Below, one piece after another: positions 43,269 to 53,193 of a DNA stretch of 64,000 bases. Under the pieces are notes generated by a model. That model saw nothing but the letters and a program-made list of their open reading frames with translations, was not told the DNA's origin and did not search any database. Source of the stretch: Polynucleobacter nymphae (lineage in GTDB: Bacteria > Pseudomonadota > Gammaproteobacteria > Burkholderiales > Burkholderiaceae); the NCBI RefSeq assembly GCF_018882155.1, contig NZ_JACVPA010000001.1:1-64000 (forward strand), read 5' to 3'. How positions within the stretch are numbered: the stretch's first letter is position 1; each line of letters begins with the position of its first letter. The translations under genes were made by a program, and so were the position numbers.

Positions 43269-43541
43269 GGGTTTGCCCTAAAAGGTCTACTAATAAATAG
43301 GCTACTGGATTAAATGCGCTTATATCTTTGATTTTTAAGCAATTTATCATGCATTTTCAATAACTATTATTACTCCTAAAGCTAATAATATCTCAGGAAG
43401 AGCCTCACAGTAGCCAGCATGGGCTCGATCTGCTACAATTCGAGGGCTTTGATTTGTAAAGCTTTTTTGTTTTATTTTGTTAATAACGCACGACACAAAT
43501 TGGGTGAAAGCTCAGGTGTTCGCAAGTAAGGAGTATTAAAA
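43269..43541. other. Divergent promoter region between the DUF3302 gene and rpsO
   Basis: This 273-base gap has no gene. Its left half is A+T-rich and should hold the minus-strand promoter for the efflux-like unit. Its right half holds the rpsO promoter and a 103-base leader with a poly-T patch (about 43465-43480). No terminator or clear regulatory structure seen. Confidence 0.5.
43411..43439 (+). promoter_or_regulatory. rpsO promoter
   Basis: TACAAT (43434-43439) with TGC just before it is a good extended -10. TAGCCA (43411-43416) sits 17 bases upstream as a partial -35. It lies about 100 bases before the rpsO ATG. Confidence 0.5.
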
Positions 43542-43811
43542 ATGGCAGTTGCTGATATTAAGACGGCGGAAATCGTCAAAGAGAACGCGCGCAGCGCAAA
43601 CGATACGGGTAGCCCTGAAGTTCAAGTTTCATTGCTAACCGCCCGTATCAATGAATTAACCCCCCATTTCAAGGCTAACGCTAAAGATCATCACAGCCGT
43701 CGTGGTTTGTTGAAGATGGTTTCACGTCGCCGTCGCCTCTTGGATTATCTCAAGGGCAAAGATTTGGATCGCTATCGCGCACTCATCGACAAATTAGGTC
43801 TCCGTAAGTAA
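43542..43811 (+). CDS. rpsO: Ribosomal protein S15
   Basis: The 89-residue product is full-length S15, which binds 16S rRNA at the central domain and bridges to 23S rRNA. It shows [18 protein letters not shown] and [25 protein letters not shown] lies ten bases before the ATG. It precedes pnp, the usual rpsO-pnp order. Confidence 0.97.
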   Translation: MAVADIKTAEIVKENARSANDTGSPEVQVSLLTARINELTPHFKANAKDHHSRRGLLKMVSRRRRLLDYLKGKDLDRYRALIDKLGLRK

Positions 43812-43827
43812 TTCTTATCGGTATGCA

Positions 43828-43889
43828 ATGCCATCTTTCTTAGGGTTGTTTCTTCGCAGAACCGGTCTTAAGTAGATGGCATGTTTTTT
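43828..43889 (+). terminator. Terminator-like hairpin after rpsO
   Basis: ATGCCATCT (43828-43836) pairs perfectly with AGATGGCAT (43874-43882), followed by GTTTTTT. The 37-base loop can pair further inside (GGTT with AACC). It is placed like the partial terminator between rpsO and pnp in E. coli. Confidence 0.6.
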
Positions 43890-43921
43890 GGGCGCTTTTC
43901 GATCATTTGTGTAGGGGATCG

Positions 43922-43972
43922 TGTCATTCCAATGAGTTTCTGAATGCCCCGCAGAGTCTCATTGGAATGGCA
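43922..43972 (+). promoter_or_regulatory. Long hairpin in the rpsO-pnp spacer, possible RNase III site
   Basis: CATTCCAATGAG (43925-43936) and CTCATTGGAATG (43958-43969) are fully complementary. Three more pairs (one G-U) extend the stem to 15. In E. coli a double-stranded stem in the pnp leader is cut by RNase III and drives pnp autocontrol; this stem is in the same place. Function here is inferred. Confidence 0.55.
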
Positions 43973-43995
43973 TCCCTTTTGATCATAAATCGCTC

Positions 43996-44030
43996 CAGTG
44001 TTGTCGTGACACTGCTTTATCCCACGACAA
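43996..44030 (+). promoter_or_regulatory. Two mutually exclusive hairpins in the pnp leader
   Basis: CAGTG (43996-44000) can pair with CACTG (44010-44014). Alternatively TTGTCGTG (44001-44008) pairs perfectly with CACGACAA (44023-44030). The two share bases, so only one can form. They end about 35 bases before the pnp ribosome binding site. Confidence 0.45.
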
Positions 44031-44078
44031 GCGCAATGCTCATGTGAGTTTTGTGTGAACAATTTGGAGAAGATCAGA

Positions 44079-46238
44079 ATGACTATGTTTAAAAAAGCAG
44101 TAAAGAGTTTTCAATGGGGCAACCATCAAGTAACTATAGAAACAGGTGAGATTGCTCGCCAATCTGGTGGCGCCGTCATCGTTAACGTGGATGACACCGT
44201 AGTAATGGGTACTGTAGTTGCCTCTAAGTCTGCAAAGCCAGGCCAATCCTTTTTCCCATTGACGGTGGATTATTTAGAAAAGACTTACGCAGCAGGCAAG
44301 ATCCCTGGTGGCTTCTTCCGTCGTGAAGGTCGCCCTTCAGAAGGTGAGACCTTGATCTCTCGTTTGATCGATCGCCCATTACGCCCATTGTTTCCAGAAG
44401 GCTTCTTGAACGAAGTTCAAGTAGTGATCCATGTGTTGTCTATCAACCCTGACGTTCCTTCAGATATTCCTGCTTTGATCGCTGCTTCTGCAGCCTTGGC
44501 TATCTCAGGTATTCCTTTTGCTGGCCCTGTTGGCGCAGCTCGTGTGGGTTATGCCAATGGCCAATACCTCTTAAACCCAACCCGTACAGAACAAGCTACT
44601 AGTGAACTCGATTTAATCGTTGCTGGTACCCAAGCTGCTGTATTGATGGTGGAGTCAGAGGCAAACCAACTTTCTGAAGAAGTGATGTTAGGTGCTGTTG
44701 TATATGGTCACGACCAAATGCAAACCGCAATCAACGCCATCAACGAATTAGTAAAAGAGGCTGGCAAGCCAGAGTGGGATTGGACTGCTGCTCCTAAAGA
44801 TGAGCCATTCATCGCTAAGGTTACTGCCTTAGCTGAAGCGCCATTGCGTGAGGCTTATCAGATTCGTCAAAAAGGTGCGCGTTCAGACAAGCTCAAAGAA
44901 ATCTCTAAAACAGTGTTAGCTAAGCTAGCTGAAGAAGGTGACGTTGACGCTGTTGCTGTTAGCGACATCATGTTTGAAATCGAAGCGAAGATTGTTCGTA
45001 GCCAGATTTTGAATGGTGAACCACGCATTGATGGTCGTGATACCCGTACTGTTCGTCCGATTGAAATTCGGAATGGCGTATTGCCACGCACACACGGTTC
45101 TGCATTGTTTACCCGTGGTGAAACTCAAGCATTGGTAGTAGCTACTTTAGGTACTGCACGTGACGAGCAAATTATTGATGCGCTCGAAGGTGAATACCGC
45201 GATCGTTTCATGTTCCACTACAACATGCCTCCGTTTGCCACTGGCGAAACTGGTCGCGTAGGTAGCCCTAAGCGTCGTGAAATTGGTCATGGCCGTTTGG
45301 CTAAGCGCGCATTGATTCCAGTATTGCCAAGTGCTGAAGACTTTGCATACAGTATTCGGGTAGTTTCAGAAATCACTGAGTCCAACGGTTCATCTTCAAT
45401 GGCTTCCGTTTGCGGTGGCTGTTTGGCAATGATGGATGCAGGTGTTCCAGTAAAAGCGCACGTTGCTGGTGTAGCCATGGGCTTGATTCTGGATGGCAAC
45501 CGTTTTGCTGTGTTGACCGATATCTTGGGTGATGAAGATCACTTAGGCGATATGGACTTTAAAGTAGCAGGTACTGCAAATGGTATTACTGCACTACAGA
45601 TGGACATTAAGGTTCAAGGCATTACTAAAGAAATTATGCAAGTGGCTTTAGCGCAAGCTAAAGAAGGCCGTTTGCACATCTTGAGCAAAATGCAAGAAGC
45701 CATGGGTTCAGTTCGTACAGAATTGTCAGCGCATGCTCCACGCATGGTGTCATTCAAGATTCATCCAGACAAGATTCGTGAAGTCATTGGTAAGGGTGGC
45801 GCAACTATCCAAGCTTTGACCAAAGAAACGGGTTGCAGCATCGACATTAAAGATGATGGCACTGTCACTATCGCTTCTACCAGTGCTGAAGGCATGGCTG
45901 AAGCAAAAGCACGTATCGAAGGTATTACTGCAGAGGCTGAAGTAGGCAAGATCTACGAAGGACCAGTAGTGAAGTTGCTTGAGTTCGGTGCTTTGGTAAA
46001 CATTCTTCCAGGTAAAGATGGTCTCTTGCATATCTCTGAAATCTCTAACGAGCGTGTTAAAGAAGTCAAAGATTATTTGCAAGAAGGTCAAGTTGTACGC
46101 GTGAAGTTGTTAGCTGCTGACGAGCGTGGTCGTTTGCGTTTATCTCTCAAAGCTGCAATGGCAGAAGAGGGCGGTACGATTGCTCCTTTAGCTGGCGCTG
46201 CTGCTGAAGTGGCTCCATCCGCCGACGAAACAGCTTAA
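44079..46238 (+). CDS. pnp: Polynucleotide phosphorylase
   Basis: From the ATG at 44079 (GGAGA nine bases upstream) the product is 719 residues. It has two RNase PH-like domains (the second active, with G-R-D-T-R-T-V-R-P and the F-M-F-H-Y-N-M-P-P block), a KH domain with I-G-K-G-G-A-T-I near 570, and an S1 domain near 625-695. It degrades RNA 3' to 5' with phosphate and joins the degradosome. Upstream GTG at 44055 would add eight residues not seen in the family. The leader hairpins suggest autocontrol. Confidence 0.96.
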   Translation: MTMFKKAVKSFQWGNHQVTIETGEIARQSGGAVIVNVDDTVVMGTVVASKSAKPGQSFFPLTVDYLEKTYAAGKIPGGFFRREGRPSEGETLISRLIDRPLRPLFPEGFLNEVQVVIHVLSINPDVPSDIPALIAASAALAISGIPFAGPVGAARVGYANGQYLLNPTRTEQATSELDLIVAGTQAAVLMVESEANQLSEEVMLGAVVYGHDQMQTAINAINELVKEAGKPEWDWTAAPKDEPFIAKVTALAEAPLREAYQIRQKGARSDKLKEISKTVLAKLAEEGDVDAVAVSDIMFEIEAKIVRSQILNGEPRIDGRDTRTVRPIEIRNGVLPRTHGSALFTRGETQALVVATLGTARDEQIIDALEGEYRDRFMFHYNMPPFATGETGRVGSPKRREIGHGRLAKRALIPVLPSAEDFAYSIRVVSEITESNGSSSMASVCGGCLAMMDAGVPVKAHVAGVAMGLILDGNRFAVLTDILGDEDHLGDMDFKVAGTANGITALQMDIKVQGITKEIMQVALAQAKEGRLHILSKMQEAMGSVRTELSAHAPRMVSFKIHPDKIREVIGKGGATIQALTKETGCSIDIKDDGTVTIASTSAEGMAEAKARIEGITAEAEVGKIYEGPVVKLLEFGALVNILPGKDGLLHISEISNERVKEVKDYLQEGQVVRVKLLAADERGRLRLSLKAAMAEEGGTIAPLAGAAAEVAPSADETA

Positions 46239-46270
46239 GTTATTCACCTCTACTACTGCGAGAAGCCCTT

Positions 46271-47269
46271 ATGCGCGTAATGGAAATCAAAGAATTTGGC
46301 GCACCAGAAATGTTGGTGCCTGCCACTCGTCCGGATCCAGTAGTTCCGACTGCTGGTACCGGCGAGATTTTGATTAAGGTGATTGCTGCTGGTATCAACC
46401 GACCAGATGTGCTCCAGCGCAAGGGTTTTTACCCCGTGCCAGCTGGAGCTTCTGATATTCCTGGTCTTGAAGTTGCTGGTGAGATCATTGGCGGTGACTT
46501 AGCTCATGCAGATAATGTGTTTGGCCTGAAGATTGGCGATAAGGTTTGTGCCTTAGTGCAGGGTGGTGGTTATGCTGAGCTCTGCACAGCTCCAGTTGCC
46601 CAGTGCTTGCCCTACCCAAAAGGTTTTACTGATCAAGAGGCCGCAGCATTGCCTGAAACTTTCTATACCGTATGGAGTAACGTCTTCATGCGTGGTCAAC
46701 TAGCAGAGGGTGAAACCCTCTTGGTACAAGGTGGTTCTAGCGGTATTGGTGTTACTGCCATTCTGATTGCCAAGGCTTTGGGCCATAAAGTATTTGTGAC
46801 TGCAGGCACAGATGAAAAATGTACAGCTTGTATTAAGTTAGGCGCTGATTTAGCCGTGAACTATAAAACCCAAGACTTTGTGGAAGAGATTAAGAAAGCG
46901 ACTGATGGTAAGGGCGTCAATGTCATTCTGGATATGGTGACTGGCGCTTATGTCCAACGTGAAATTGATTGTTTGGCTGATGATGGACGTATTGTCATCA
47001 TTGCGATTCAGGGTGGATCAAAAGCGGAGGTGAGTACTAACCAAATCTTGCGCCGTCGTTTAACCATTACTGGTTCAACATTGCGCCCTCGTCCAGTCTC
47101 CTTTAAGAAGCAGATTACAAAGCAGCTTTATGACAATATCTGGCCTTTGCTCAATGCAGGCCAATTAAAGCCAGTGATTTACAAAACCTTCAGACTAGAT
47201 CAGGCAGCAGATGCCCATAGCTTGATGGAATCATCAGAGCATGTTGGCAAGATTGTTTTAACAGTCTAG
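46271..47269 (+). CDS. Zinc-free NAD(P)H quinone oxidoreductase
   Basis: The 332-residue MDR-superfamily product resembles PIG3/QOR proteins: N-R-P-D-V-L-Q-R-K-G near the start, the quinone reductase segment V-Q-G-G-S-S-G-I-G-V-T-A-I, and no zinc-binding cysteines. It reduces quinones with NADPH. It stands between pnp and tpiA in the same direction with short gaps. Confidence 0.88.
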   Translation: MRVMEIKEFGAPEMLVPATRPDPVVPTAGTGEILIKVIAAGINRPDVLQRKGFYPVPAGASDIPGLEVAGEIIGGDLAHADNVFGLKIGDKVCALVQGGGYAELCTAPVAQCLPYPKGFTDQEAAALPETFYTVWSNVFMRGQLAEGETLLVQGGSSGIGVTAILIAKALGHKVFVTAGTDEKCTACIKLGADLAVNYKTQDFVEEIKKATDGKGVNVILDMVTGAYVQREIDCLADDGRIVIIAIQGGSKAEVSTNQILRRRLTITGSTLRPRPVSFKKQITKQLYDNIWPLLNAGQLKPVIYKTFRLDQAADAHSLMESSEHVGKIVLTV

Positions 47270-47285
47270 AAACTGTTACTTAAAA

Positions 47286-48044
47286 ATGCGACCACTCATC
47301 ATCATCGGTAACTGGAAAATGAATGGCAATCTTGCTAGTAATCAAGATTGGATCAAGACCGTTGCCCGTGGCATGGAAAGTGGTATGCCGTCTGGCCGTA
47401 AGTTTGCTGTATGTCCACCATTTCCGTATTTGGCGCAATGTGCAGCACTCATTAAAGAATTTTCTTTAGCCTTTTTAAGTCTTGGCGCACAAGATGCTTC
47501 AGCTTATGTGTCTGGCCCCTATACCGGTGAAGCAGCAGCTTCTACCTTAAAAGAATTGGGCTGTAGTTATGTGATTGTTGGCCACTCTGAGCGCCGTCAA
47601 ACGCATCATGAAGCTGACGAGCTGGTAGCAGCGAAGGCCTTACAGGTATTAGATAGCGGTATGACACCAGTGATTTGTGTGGGCGAAACTGCGGATGAAA
47701 GAAATTCAGGTAGAGCGGTAGAGGTTGTTCGTGGACAAGTAGCAAAGCAGTTATCTGTGCTCCAAGACCGTTTAGCAGATTGCTTGATTGCTTATGAGCC
47801 TATTTGGGCGATTGGCACTGGCAAGGTTGCTAGCGCCCAAGTTGCCCAGGATATGCATCGCGCTATTCGTTTGCAATTGGCTGAATTTGATGAGGACGTT
47901 GCTTCTCATGTTGGAATTTTGTATGGCGGTAGTGTCAAACCTGACAATGCCGTTGAGTTGTTTGCAATGCCTGATATTGATGGCGGATTGGTTGGGGGAG
48001 CTTCATTAAATCCCCAAGAGTTTCTGGCTATCTGTAAGGCGTAG
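47286..48044 (+). CDS. tpiA: Triosephosphate isomerase
   Basis: The 252-residue TIM barrel has the substrate lysine in G-N-W-K-M-N, the electrophilic histidine in V-G-H-S-E-R-R, the catalytic glutamate in Y-E-P-I-W-A-I-G-T-G and the phosphate loop Y-G-G-S-V. It interconverts dihydroxyacetone phosphate and glyceraldehyde 3-phosphate. It precedes secG, as in many proteobacteria. Confidence 0.97.
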   Translation: MRPLIIIGNWKMNGNLASNQDWIKTVARGMESGMPSGRKFAVCPPFPYLAQCAALIKEFSLAFLSLGAQDASAYVSGPYTGEAAASTLKELGCSYVIVGHSERRQTHHEADELVAAKALQVLDSGMTPVICVGETADERNSGRAVEVVRGQVAKQLSVLQDRLADCLIAYEPIWAIGTGKVASAQVAQDMHRAIRLQLAEFDEDVASHVGILYGGSVKPDNAVELFAMPDIDGGLVGGASLNPQEFLAICKA

Positions 48045-48065
48045 ACTTTTATTTGGAGATGAATT

Positions 48066-48410
48066 GTGGAATGGCTTAAGACTTTATTGATCGTAATGCA
48101 GGTAGTTTCAGCATTGGCTGTGATTTTGTTAGTGCTATTGCAGCAAGGTAAGGGCGCGGACATGGGGGCAGCTTTTGGTTCAGGCGCCTCAGGTAGCTTA
48201 TTCGGCGCTAGCGGCTCTGCTAATTTCCTGTCACATGCAACAGCCATTTTTGCTGCCGTTTTCTTCATTAGCACTTTGGGCATTACTTGGCTTGGCAATA
48301 AGAAGGAAGTTAGTCCTGGGGTTCTCTCTGGAACAGTTGCACCGGTGGTAGCTCCAGCAGCTCCAGTGGTGCCAGTCCAGGATCCAACAAAGCCTGCAGT
48401 TCCTAAGTAA
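48066..48410 (+). CDS. secG: Protein translocase subunit SecG
   Basis: The 114-residue product has two membrane helices (about 4-24 and 55-75), L-L-Q-Q-G-K-G-A-D-M-G-A and G-S-L-F-G, the SecG signature, then an Ala/Pro/Val-rich tail. It assists SecYEG. The start is GTG at 48066, with GGAG eight bases upstream. Confidence 0.94.
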   Translation: MEWLKTLLIVMQVVSALAVILLVLLQQGKGADMGAAFGSGASGSLFGASGSANFLSHATAIFAAVFFISTLGITWLGNKKEVSPGVLSGTVAPVVAPAAPVVPVQDPTKPAVPK

Positions 48411-48496
48411 AACAGTAGGTTTTTACAGATTTACCCGCCCGTAAATGAGGGTAGTGAAGTGTTGCAATGCAGTAGAATTGATAGGTTTTGCAAGAT

Positions 48497-48581
48497 GCCG
48501 ACGTGGTGAAATTGGTAGACACGCTATCTTGAGGGGGTAGTGGCTTAGGCTGTGCGAGTTCGAGTCTCGCCGTCGGCACCA
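48497..48581 (+). tRNA. tRNA-Leu (anticodon GAG)
   Basis: The 85-base class II tRNA has acceptor GCCGACG/CGTCGGC, D arm with G-G-T-G-A-A-A-T-T-G-G, anticodon stem CTATC/GGTAG around TTGAGGG (anticodon GAG), a variable arm (TGGCTTAGGCTGT) and T arm GCGAG TTCGAGT CTCGC. CCA is encoded. It reads CUC and CUU. No terminator follows, so it may be co-transcribed with nuo. Confidence 0.97.
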
Positions 48582-48660
48582 AAATGTAGAAGTTGTATTA
48601 AGTGTATTAATGAATCATGAGCTGTTTTAAGCATTACCAGACGAACGAATCAGGACCATT

Positions 48661-49020
48661 TTGAATCTCGCTAATTACTTTCCTGTTCTACTTTTTATCC
48701 TCGTAGGTATTGGGGTGGGATTAGTCCCCATGTTCCTCGGTAAAATTTTGGCTCCTTCGAAGCCTGATGCTGAAAAACTCTCTCCATATGAGTGCGGTTT
48801 TGAAGCTTTCGAAGATGCGCGTATGAAGTTCGATGTGCGCTATTACCTCATTGCCATTCTTTTCATCCTCTTTGATCTTGAGACAGCATTCCTATTTCCA
48901 TGGGGTGTTGCTTTGCGTGATATCGGTTGGTTTGGCTACGCCTCTATGGTGATCTTCCTATTGGAATTCATTGTGGGATTTGTGTATATCTGGAAAAAGG
49001 GCGCTCTCGACTGGGAGTGA
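48661..49020 (+). CDS. nuoA: NADH-quinone oxidoreductase subunit A
   Basis: The 119-residue product has three membrane helices (about 5-25, 60-80, 88-110) and the conserved loop Y-E-C-G-F-E in P-Y-E-C-G-F-E-A-F. NuoA lies by the quinone channel of complex I. The start is TTG at 48661, since the family start M-N-L-A-N-Y-F-P aligns there and AGGA lies about six bases upstream. It opens the nuoA-N operon. Confidence 0.95.
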
Positions 49021-49025
49021 TCGAT

Positions 49026-49508
49026 ATGGCACTAGAAGGCGTTCTCAAAGAAGGATTTGTTACCACTACTGCGGATCAGTTGATCAACTGGACGCGTAAC
49101 GGCTCTTTATGGCCAATGACTTTTGGTCTGGCTTGCTGCGCGGTGGAGATGATGCATGCCGGCGCATCGCGTTATGACTTAGACCGTTTTGGCGTGGTGT
49201 TTCGCCCATCTCCGCGTCAATCGGATTTGATGATTGTTGCAGGCACTTTATGTAACAAGATGGCCCCAGCCTTGCGTAAGGTTTACGACCAAATGCCAGA
49301 ACCACGCTGGGTAATCTCTATGGGTTCTTGTGCAAACGGTGGTGGGTATTACCATAACTCCTATTCAGTAGTGCGCGGTTGCGACCGCATTGTGCCAGTA
49401 GATATTTATGTTCCTGGTTGCCCTCCAACCGCTGAAGCCTTGATTTATGGAATCATTCAGTTGCAATCGAAGATCGCTCGTACTAGCACGATTGCGCGGA
49501 AGGCCTAA
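49026..49508 (+). CDS. nuoB: NADH-quinone oxidoreductase subunit B
   Basis: From the ATG at 49026 the product is 160 residues. It has the four ligands of the terminal N2 cluster (tandem C37-C38, C102 in M-G-S-C-A, C132 in P-G-C-P-P). N2 passes electrons to quinone in the peripheral arm. Only five bases separate it from nuoA. An open upstream extension overlaps nuoA and is not used. Confidence 0.96.
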
Positions 49509-49511
49509 TTC

Positions 49512-50111
49512 ATGTCAGATCGTTTAGTTCAATTAGCTGCCAACCTAGAAAAAGTTCTGGGTAAGCGTGCTCGCTCGATTGAGAGTGCACTAGGTGAGGT
49601 GACTGTCGTGTTGAACGCCGATACTTATTTTGAGTCTGCCATGCTATTGCGTGATAACCCATTACTTGCTTTTGAGCAATTGATTGATTTATGTGGTGTT
49701 GATTACCAAGACTTTGGTGATGGCGCTTGGAGTGGTCAACGTTTCGCTGTTGTCAGTCATTTGCTATCACTGCAACACAACTGGCGTTTGCGCGTCAGAG
49801 TCTTTGCTGCTGACGATAGCTATCCATTAGTGGCTTCAATTACTCCAGTATGGAACTCCGCTAACTGGTTTGAGCGTGAAGCATTTGATCTCTACGGCAT
49901 CTTGTTTGATGGTCATGATGACTTGCGCCGTATTTTGACTGACTATGGCTTTATTGGCCATCCATTTAGAAAAGATTTCCCAATCAGTGGGACGGTCGAA
50001 ATGCGTTATGACCCAGAGTTAAAACGGGTTGTCTATCAGCCAGTCACGATTGAGGCGCGTGAGATTACTCCCCGCATCGTGCGCGAAGAACAGTACGGAG
50101 GCCCGGTTTAA
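49512..50111 (+). CDS. nuoC: NADH-quinone oxidoreductase subunit C
   Basis: The 199-residue product has the 30-kDa subunit signature in [22 protein letters not shown], followed by [14 protein letters not shown]. It helps hold NuoB and NuoD in the peripheral arm. It is a separate gene here, unlike the nuoCD fusion in E. coli. Confidence 0.96.
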   Translation: MSDRLVQLAANLEKVLGKRARSIESALGEVTVVLNADTYFESAMLLRDNPLLAFEQLIDLCGVDYQDFGDGAWSGQRFAVVSHLLSLQHNWRLRVRVFAADDSYPLVASITPVWNSANWFEREAFDLYGILFDGHDDLRRILTDYGFIGHPFRKDFPISGTVEMRYDPELKRVVYQPVTIEAREITPRIVREEQYGGPV

Positions 50112-50114
50112 GTT

Positions 50115-51368
50115 ATGGCCAAGATTAAGAACTACACCCTGAACTTTGGGCCTCAGCATCCTGCGGCCCACGGTGTATTGCGCTTAGTGCTTGAGCTTGA
50201 TGGTGAAGTGATTCAGCGCGCTGACCCCCATATTGGTTTATTGCATCGTGCAACAGAAAAATTAGCTGAGACGCGTACTTGGATCCAGAACGTGCCTTAT
50301 ATGGATCGCTTGGATTACGTTTCTATGATGGCCAATGAACATGCTTATGTCATGGCTATTGAGAAGTTGTTGCAAGTAGAAGTTCCGCTGCGCGCACAAT
50401 ATATCCGTGTGATGTATGACGAGTTGACTCGTTTATTGAATCACTTACTCTGGATTGGTTGTCACGGCTTAGACGTGGGTGCGATGGCGGTGTTCTTGTA
50501 CGCCTTCCGTGATCGTGAAGATATTTTTGATATGTACGAAGCCGTATCTGGCGCTCGTATGCATGCTGCTTACTATCGTCCGGGTGGTGTCTATCGCGAC
50601 TTGCCAGACCAAATGGCGCAGTACAGTAAATCTAAAGTTCGCAGCCCATCAGCCGTAAAGCGTTTGAATGAGAACCGTAGTGGTTCATTACTCGACTTCA
50701 TAGAGCAGTTTAGCAATGGCTTTGATGCCAACGTTGACGAGTACTGCAATCTCTTAACGGATAACCGCATCTGGAAACAACGTCTAGTCAATATCGGTGT
50801 CGTCACGCCTGAGCGTGCATTGCAACTCGGCTTTACTGGCCCGATGTTGCGAGGTTCTGGTATTGAGTGGGATTTACGTAAGAAGCAGCCATACGAAGTC
50901 TATGACCGCCTGGACTTTGATATTCCAGTTGGTGTGAATGGCGACTCATATGATCGTTATCTAGTTCGCATGGAAGAGATGTATCAATCCAACCGCATTA
51001 TTAAACAGTGCATAGCCTGGCTCAAGGCAAATCCAGGCCCTGTGATGAGCGACAACCATAAAGTAGCTCCACCAAAGCGCGTGGATATGAAAACCAATAT
51101 GGAAGAGTTGATTCACCATTTCAAACTCTTTACCGAAGGCATGCATGTTCCGAATGGCGAAGCCTACTCAGCCGTTGAGCATCCAAAAGGTGAATTCGGT
51201 ATTTACTTGATTTCTGATGGCGCTAATAAGCCATATCGCTTAAAGATTCGTGCACCTGGATTTGTCCATCTTTCAGCCATGGATGAAATGTCCCGTGGCC
51301 ACATGTTGGCTGATGCCGTAACGATTATTGGTACGCAAGACATTGTGTTTGGAGAGATTGACCGCTAA
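50115..51368 (+). CDS. nuoD: NADH-quinone oxidoreductase subunit D
   Basis: The 417-residue product has the 49-kDa subunit features: [13 protein letters not shown] near the start (the quinone-site His loop), [12 protein letters not shown], and the hydrogenase-like fold without the nickel cysteines. It forms the quinone site with NuoB. It overlaps nuoE by one base. Confidence 0.97.
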   Translation: MAKIKNYTLNFGPQHPAAHGVLRLVLELDGEVIQRADPHIGLLHRATEKLAETRTWIQNVPYMDRLDYVSMMANEHAYVMAIEKLLQVEVPLRAQYIRVMYDELTRLLNHLLWIGCHGLDVGAMAVFLYAFRDREDIFDMYEAVSGARMHAAYYRPGGVYRDLPDQMAQYSKSKVRSPSAVKRLNENRSGSLLDFIEQFSNGFDANVDEYCNLLTDNRIWKQRLVNIGVVTPERALQLGFTGPMLRGSGIEWDLRKKQPYEVYDRLDFDIPVGVNGDSYDRYLVRMEEMYQSNRIIKQCIAWLKANPGPVMSDNHKVAPPKRVDMKTNMEELIHHFKLFTEGMHVPNGEAYSAVEHPKGEFGIYLISDGANKPYRLKIRAPGFVHLSAMDEMSRGHMLADAVTIIGTQDIVFGEIDR

Positions 51369-51874
51369 TGACAACCACTCTTCAACTATCCGATAAAACA
51401 CTGGCAGAGATTGCCCGTAATGTCGCCAAATATCCGCCAGAGCAAAAGCAGTCTGCAGTCATGGCTGCTTTGATTGCTGCCCAAGGCGAAGTAGGTTGGG
51501 TATCGCCTGAGGTCATTGCAACCGTTGCTCAGATTTTAGAGATGCCTAGCATTGCAGTAGATGAAGTGGCTACTTTCTACAATATGTATAACACCAAGCC
51601 GATTGGTAAATACAAGCTGGTGATCTGTACCAACTTGCCTTGCCAATTAACGCATGGCGCTACAGCTGCAAACTATCTGAAAGATACTTTGGGTATCGGC
51701 TTTAATGAAACTACCTCTTGTGGCACCTTCACTCTAAAAGAGGGTGAGTGTATGGGCGCCTGTGGCGACTCACCAGTGATGTTAGTAAATGACAAGCGGA
51801 TGTGCAGTTTTATGAGTAAAGAAAAAATTGATTCACTATTAAGTGAACTCCGTGCAGAAGGGAAAGCGGTATGA
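51368..51874 (+). CDS. nuoE: NADH-quinone oxidoreductase subunit E
   Basis: The 168-residue thioredoxin-like product binds the 2Fe-2S cluster N1a with cysteines in V-I-C-T-N-L-P-C and C-M-G-A-C-G. It sits on NuoF at the NADH end of the complex. Its stop overlaps the nuoF start by four bases (ATGA). Confidence 0.96.
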   Translation: MTTTLQLSDKTLAEIARNVAKYPPEQKQSAVMAALIAAQGEVGWVSPEVIATVAQILEMPSIAVDEVATFYNMYNTKPIGKYKLVICTNLPCQLTHGATAANYLKDTLGIGFNETTSCGTFTLKEGECMGACGDSPVMLVNDKRMCSFMSKEKIDSLLSELRAEGKAV

Positions 51875-53169
51875 CCAGCTTGCACGACCGTCACATTAAG
51901 CCTTTGATTCTTGCTGGATTGAATGGTGATAACTGGCGCTTAAAAGACTATGAAAGTCGTGGTGGCTATCAACAATTACGTCGTTTATTAAATGACAAAG
52001 TTGCTCCTGATGCCATCATTGCCGAGTTGAAAGCATCATCATTGCGTGGTCGCGGTGGTGCGGGTTTCCCAACAGGATTGAAGTGGAGCTTTATGCCCCG
52101 TCAGTTCCCAGGCCAAAAATATTTAGTTTGTAATAGCGATGAAGGTGAGCCTGGTACCTTTAAAGACCGTGACATCATGCGCTATAACCCACATGCTTTG
52201 ATTGAGGGCATGATCATTGGCGCATACACCATGGGTATTAGTGTTGGCTATAACTATATCCACGGTGAGATCTGGGAAGTGTATGCACGCTTTGAAGAGG
52301 CTTTAGAAGAAGCGCGTGCTGCAGGTTACTTAGGCGACAAGATTCTGGGAAGTGATTTCTCCTTCCAGTTGCATGCCACTCCAGGTTGGGGTGCCTATAT
52401 CTGTGGCGAAGAAACCGCTTTGCTGGAATCATTAGAAGGTAAAAAAGGCCAACCACGCTTTAAGCCGCCATTCCCAGCCAGCTTTGGTTTGTATGGCAAG
52501 CCTACAACGATTAATAATACTGAAACATTTGCAGCCGTTCCCTTTGTTTTAGCAATTGGTGGTCAAGCCTATTTAGATCTGGGTAAACCGAATAACGGCG
52601 GTACCAAAATTTTCTCTGTATCTGGTGACGTAGTACATTCCGGAAATTACGAGGTTCCATTGGGTACGCCATTTGCTAACTTACTCAAGCTTGCTGGTGG
52701 CATGCGTGATGGCAAAGCATTAAAAGCAGTGATTCCTGGAGGATCTTCAGCCCCGGTAATTCCTGGCGCGCAAATGATGGATTTGACGATGGATTACGAC
52801 AGCATTGCTAAAGCAGGTTCCATGCTGGGATCTGGTGCCGTGATCGTGATGAATGACACCCGTTGCATGGTGCGGGCCTTAGAGCGCTTGTCTTATTTTT
52901 ATCACGAAGAATCTTGTGGTCAGTGCACCCCCTGTCGTGAAGGTACCGGCTGGTTGTATCGCATTGTTCATCGCATTGAACATGGTCAAGGACGTCCTGA
53001 AGATTTAGATTTACTCAACGACGTAGCAGCCAATATTCAAGGGCGTACGATTTGCGCTTTGGGTGATGCTGCTGCAATGCCAGTGCGTGGCATGTTGAAG
53101 CATTACATGAATGAATTTGTCTATCACGTAGAAAATAAGCGCTGCTTAGATTCTGTACAACCTTTATAA
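51871..53169 (+). CDS. nuoF: NADH-quinone oxidoreductase subunit F
   Basis: The 432-residue product binds NADH and FMN ([13 protein letters not shown], then [13 protein letters not shown], and [11 protein letters not shown]). Its C-terminal 4Fe-4S motif is [11 protein letters not shown]. It is where NADH gives up its electrons. Confidence 0.97.
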   Translation: MTSLHDRHIKPLILAGLNGDNWRLKDYESRGGYQQLRRLLNDKVAPDAIIAELKASSLRGRGGAGFPTGLKWSFMPRQFPGQKYLVCNSDEGEPGTFKDRDIMRYNPHALIEGMIIGAYTMGISVGYNYIHGEIWEVYARFEEALEEARAAGYLGDKILGSDFSFQLHATPGWGAYICGEETALLESLEGKKGQPRFKPPFPASFGLYGKPTTINNTETFAAVPFVLAIGGQAYLDLGKPNNGGTKIFSVSGDVVHSGNYEVPLGTPFANLLKLAGGMRDGKALKAVIPGGSSAPVIPGAQMMDLTMDYDSIAKAGSMLGSGAVIVMNDTRCMVRALERLSYFYHEESCGQCTPCREGTGWLYRIVHRIEHGQGRPEDLDLLNDVAANIQGRTICALGDAAAMPVRGMLKHYMNEFVYHVENKRCLDSVQPL

Positions 53170-53193
53170 GTTATTGAGCTGGGATATCTTCAA

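Noticed and set aside
45750..46091. Minus-strand frame inside pnp
   Set aside because: Antisense to the KH and S1 domains; a shadow frame.
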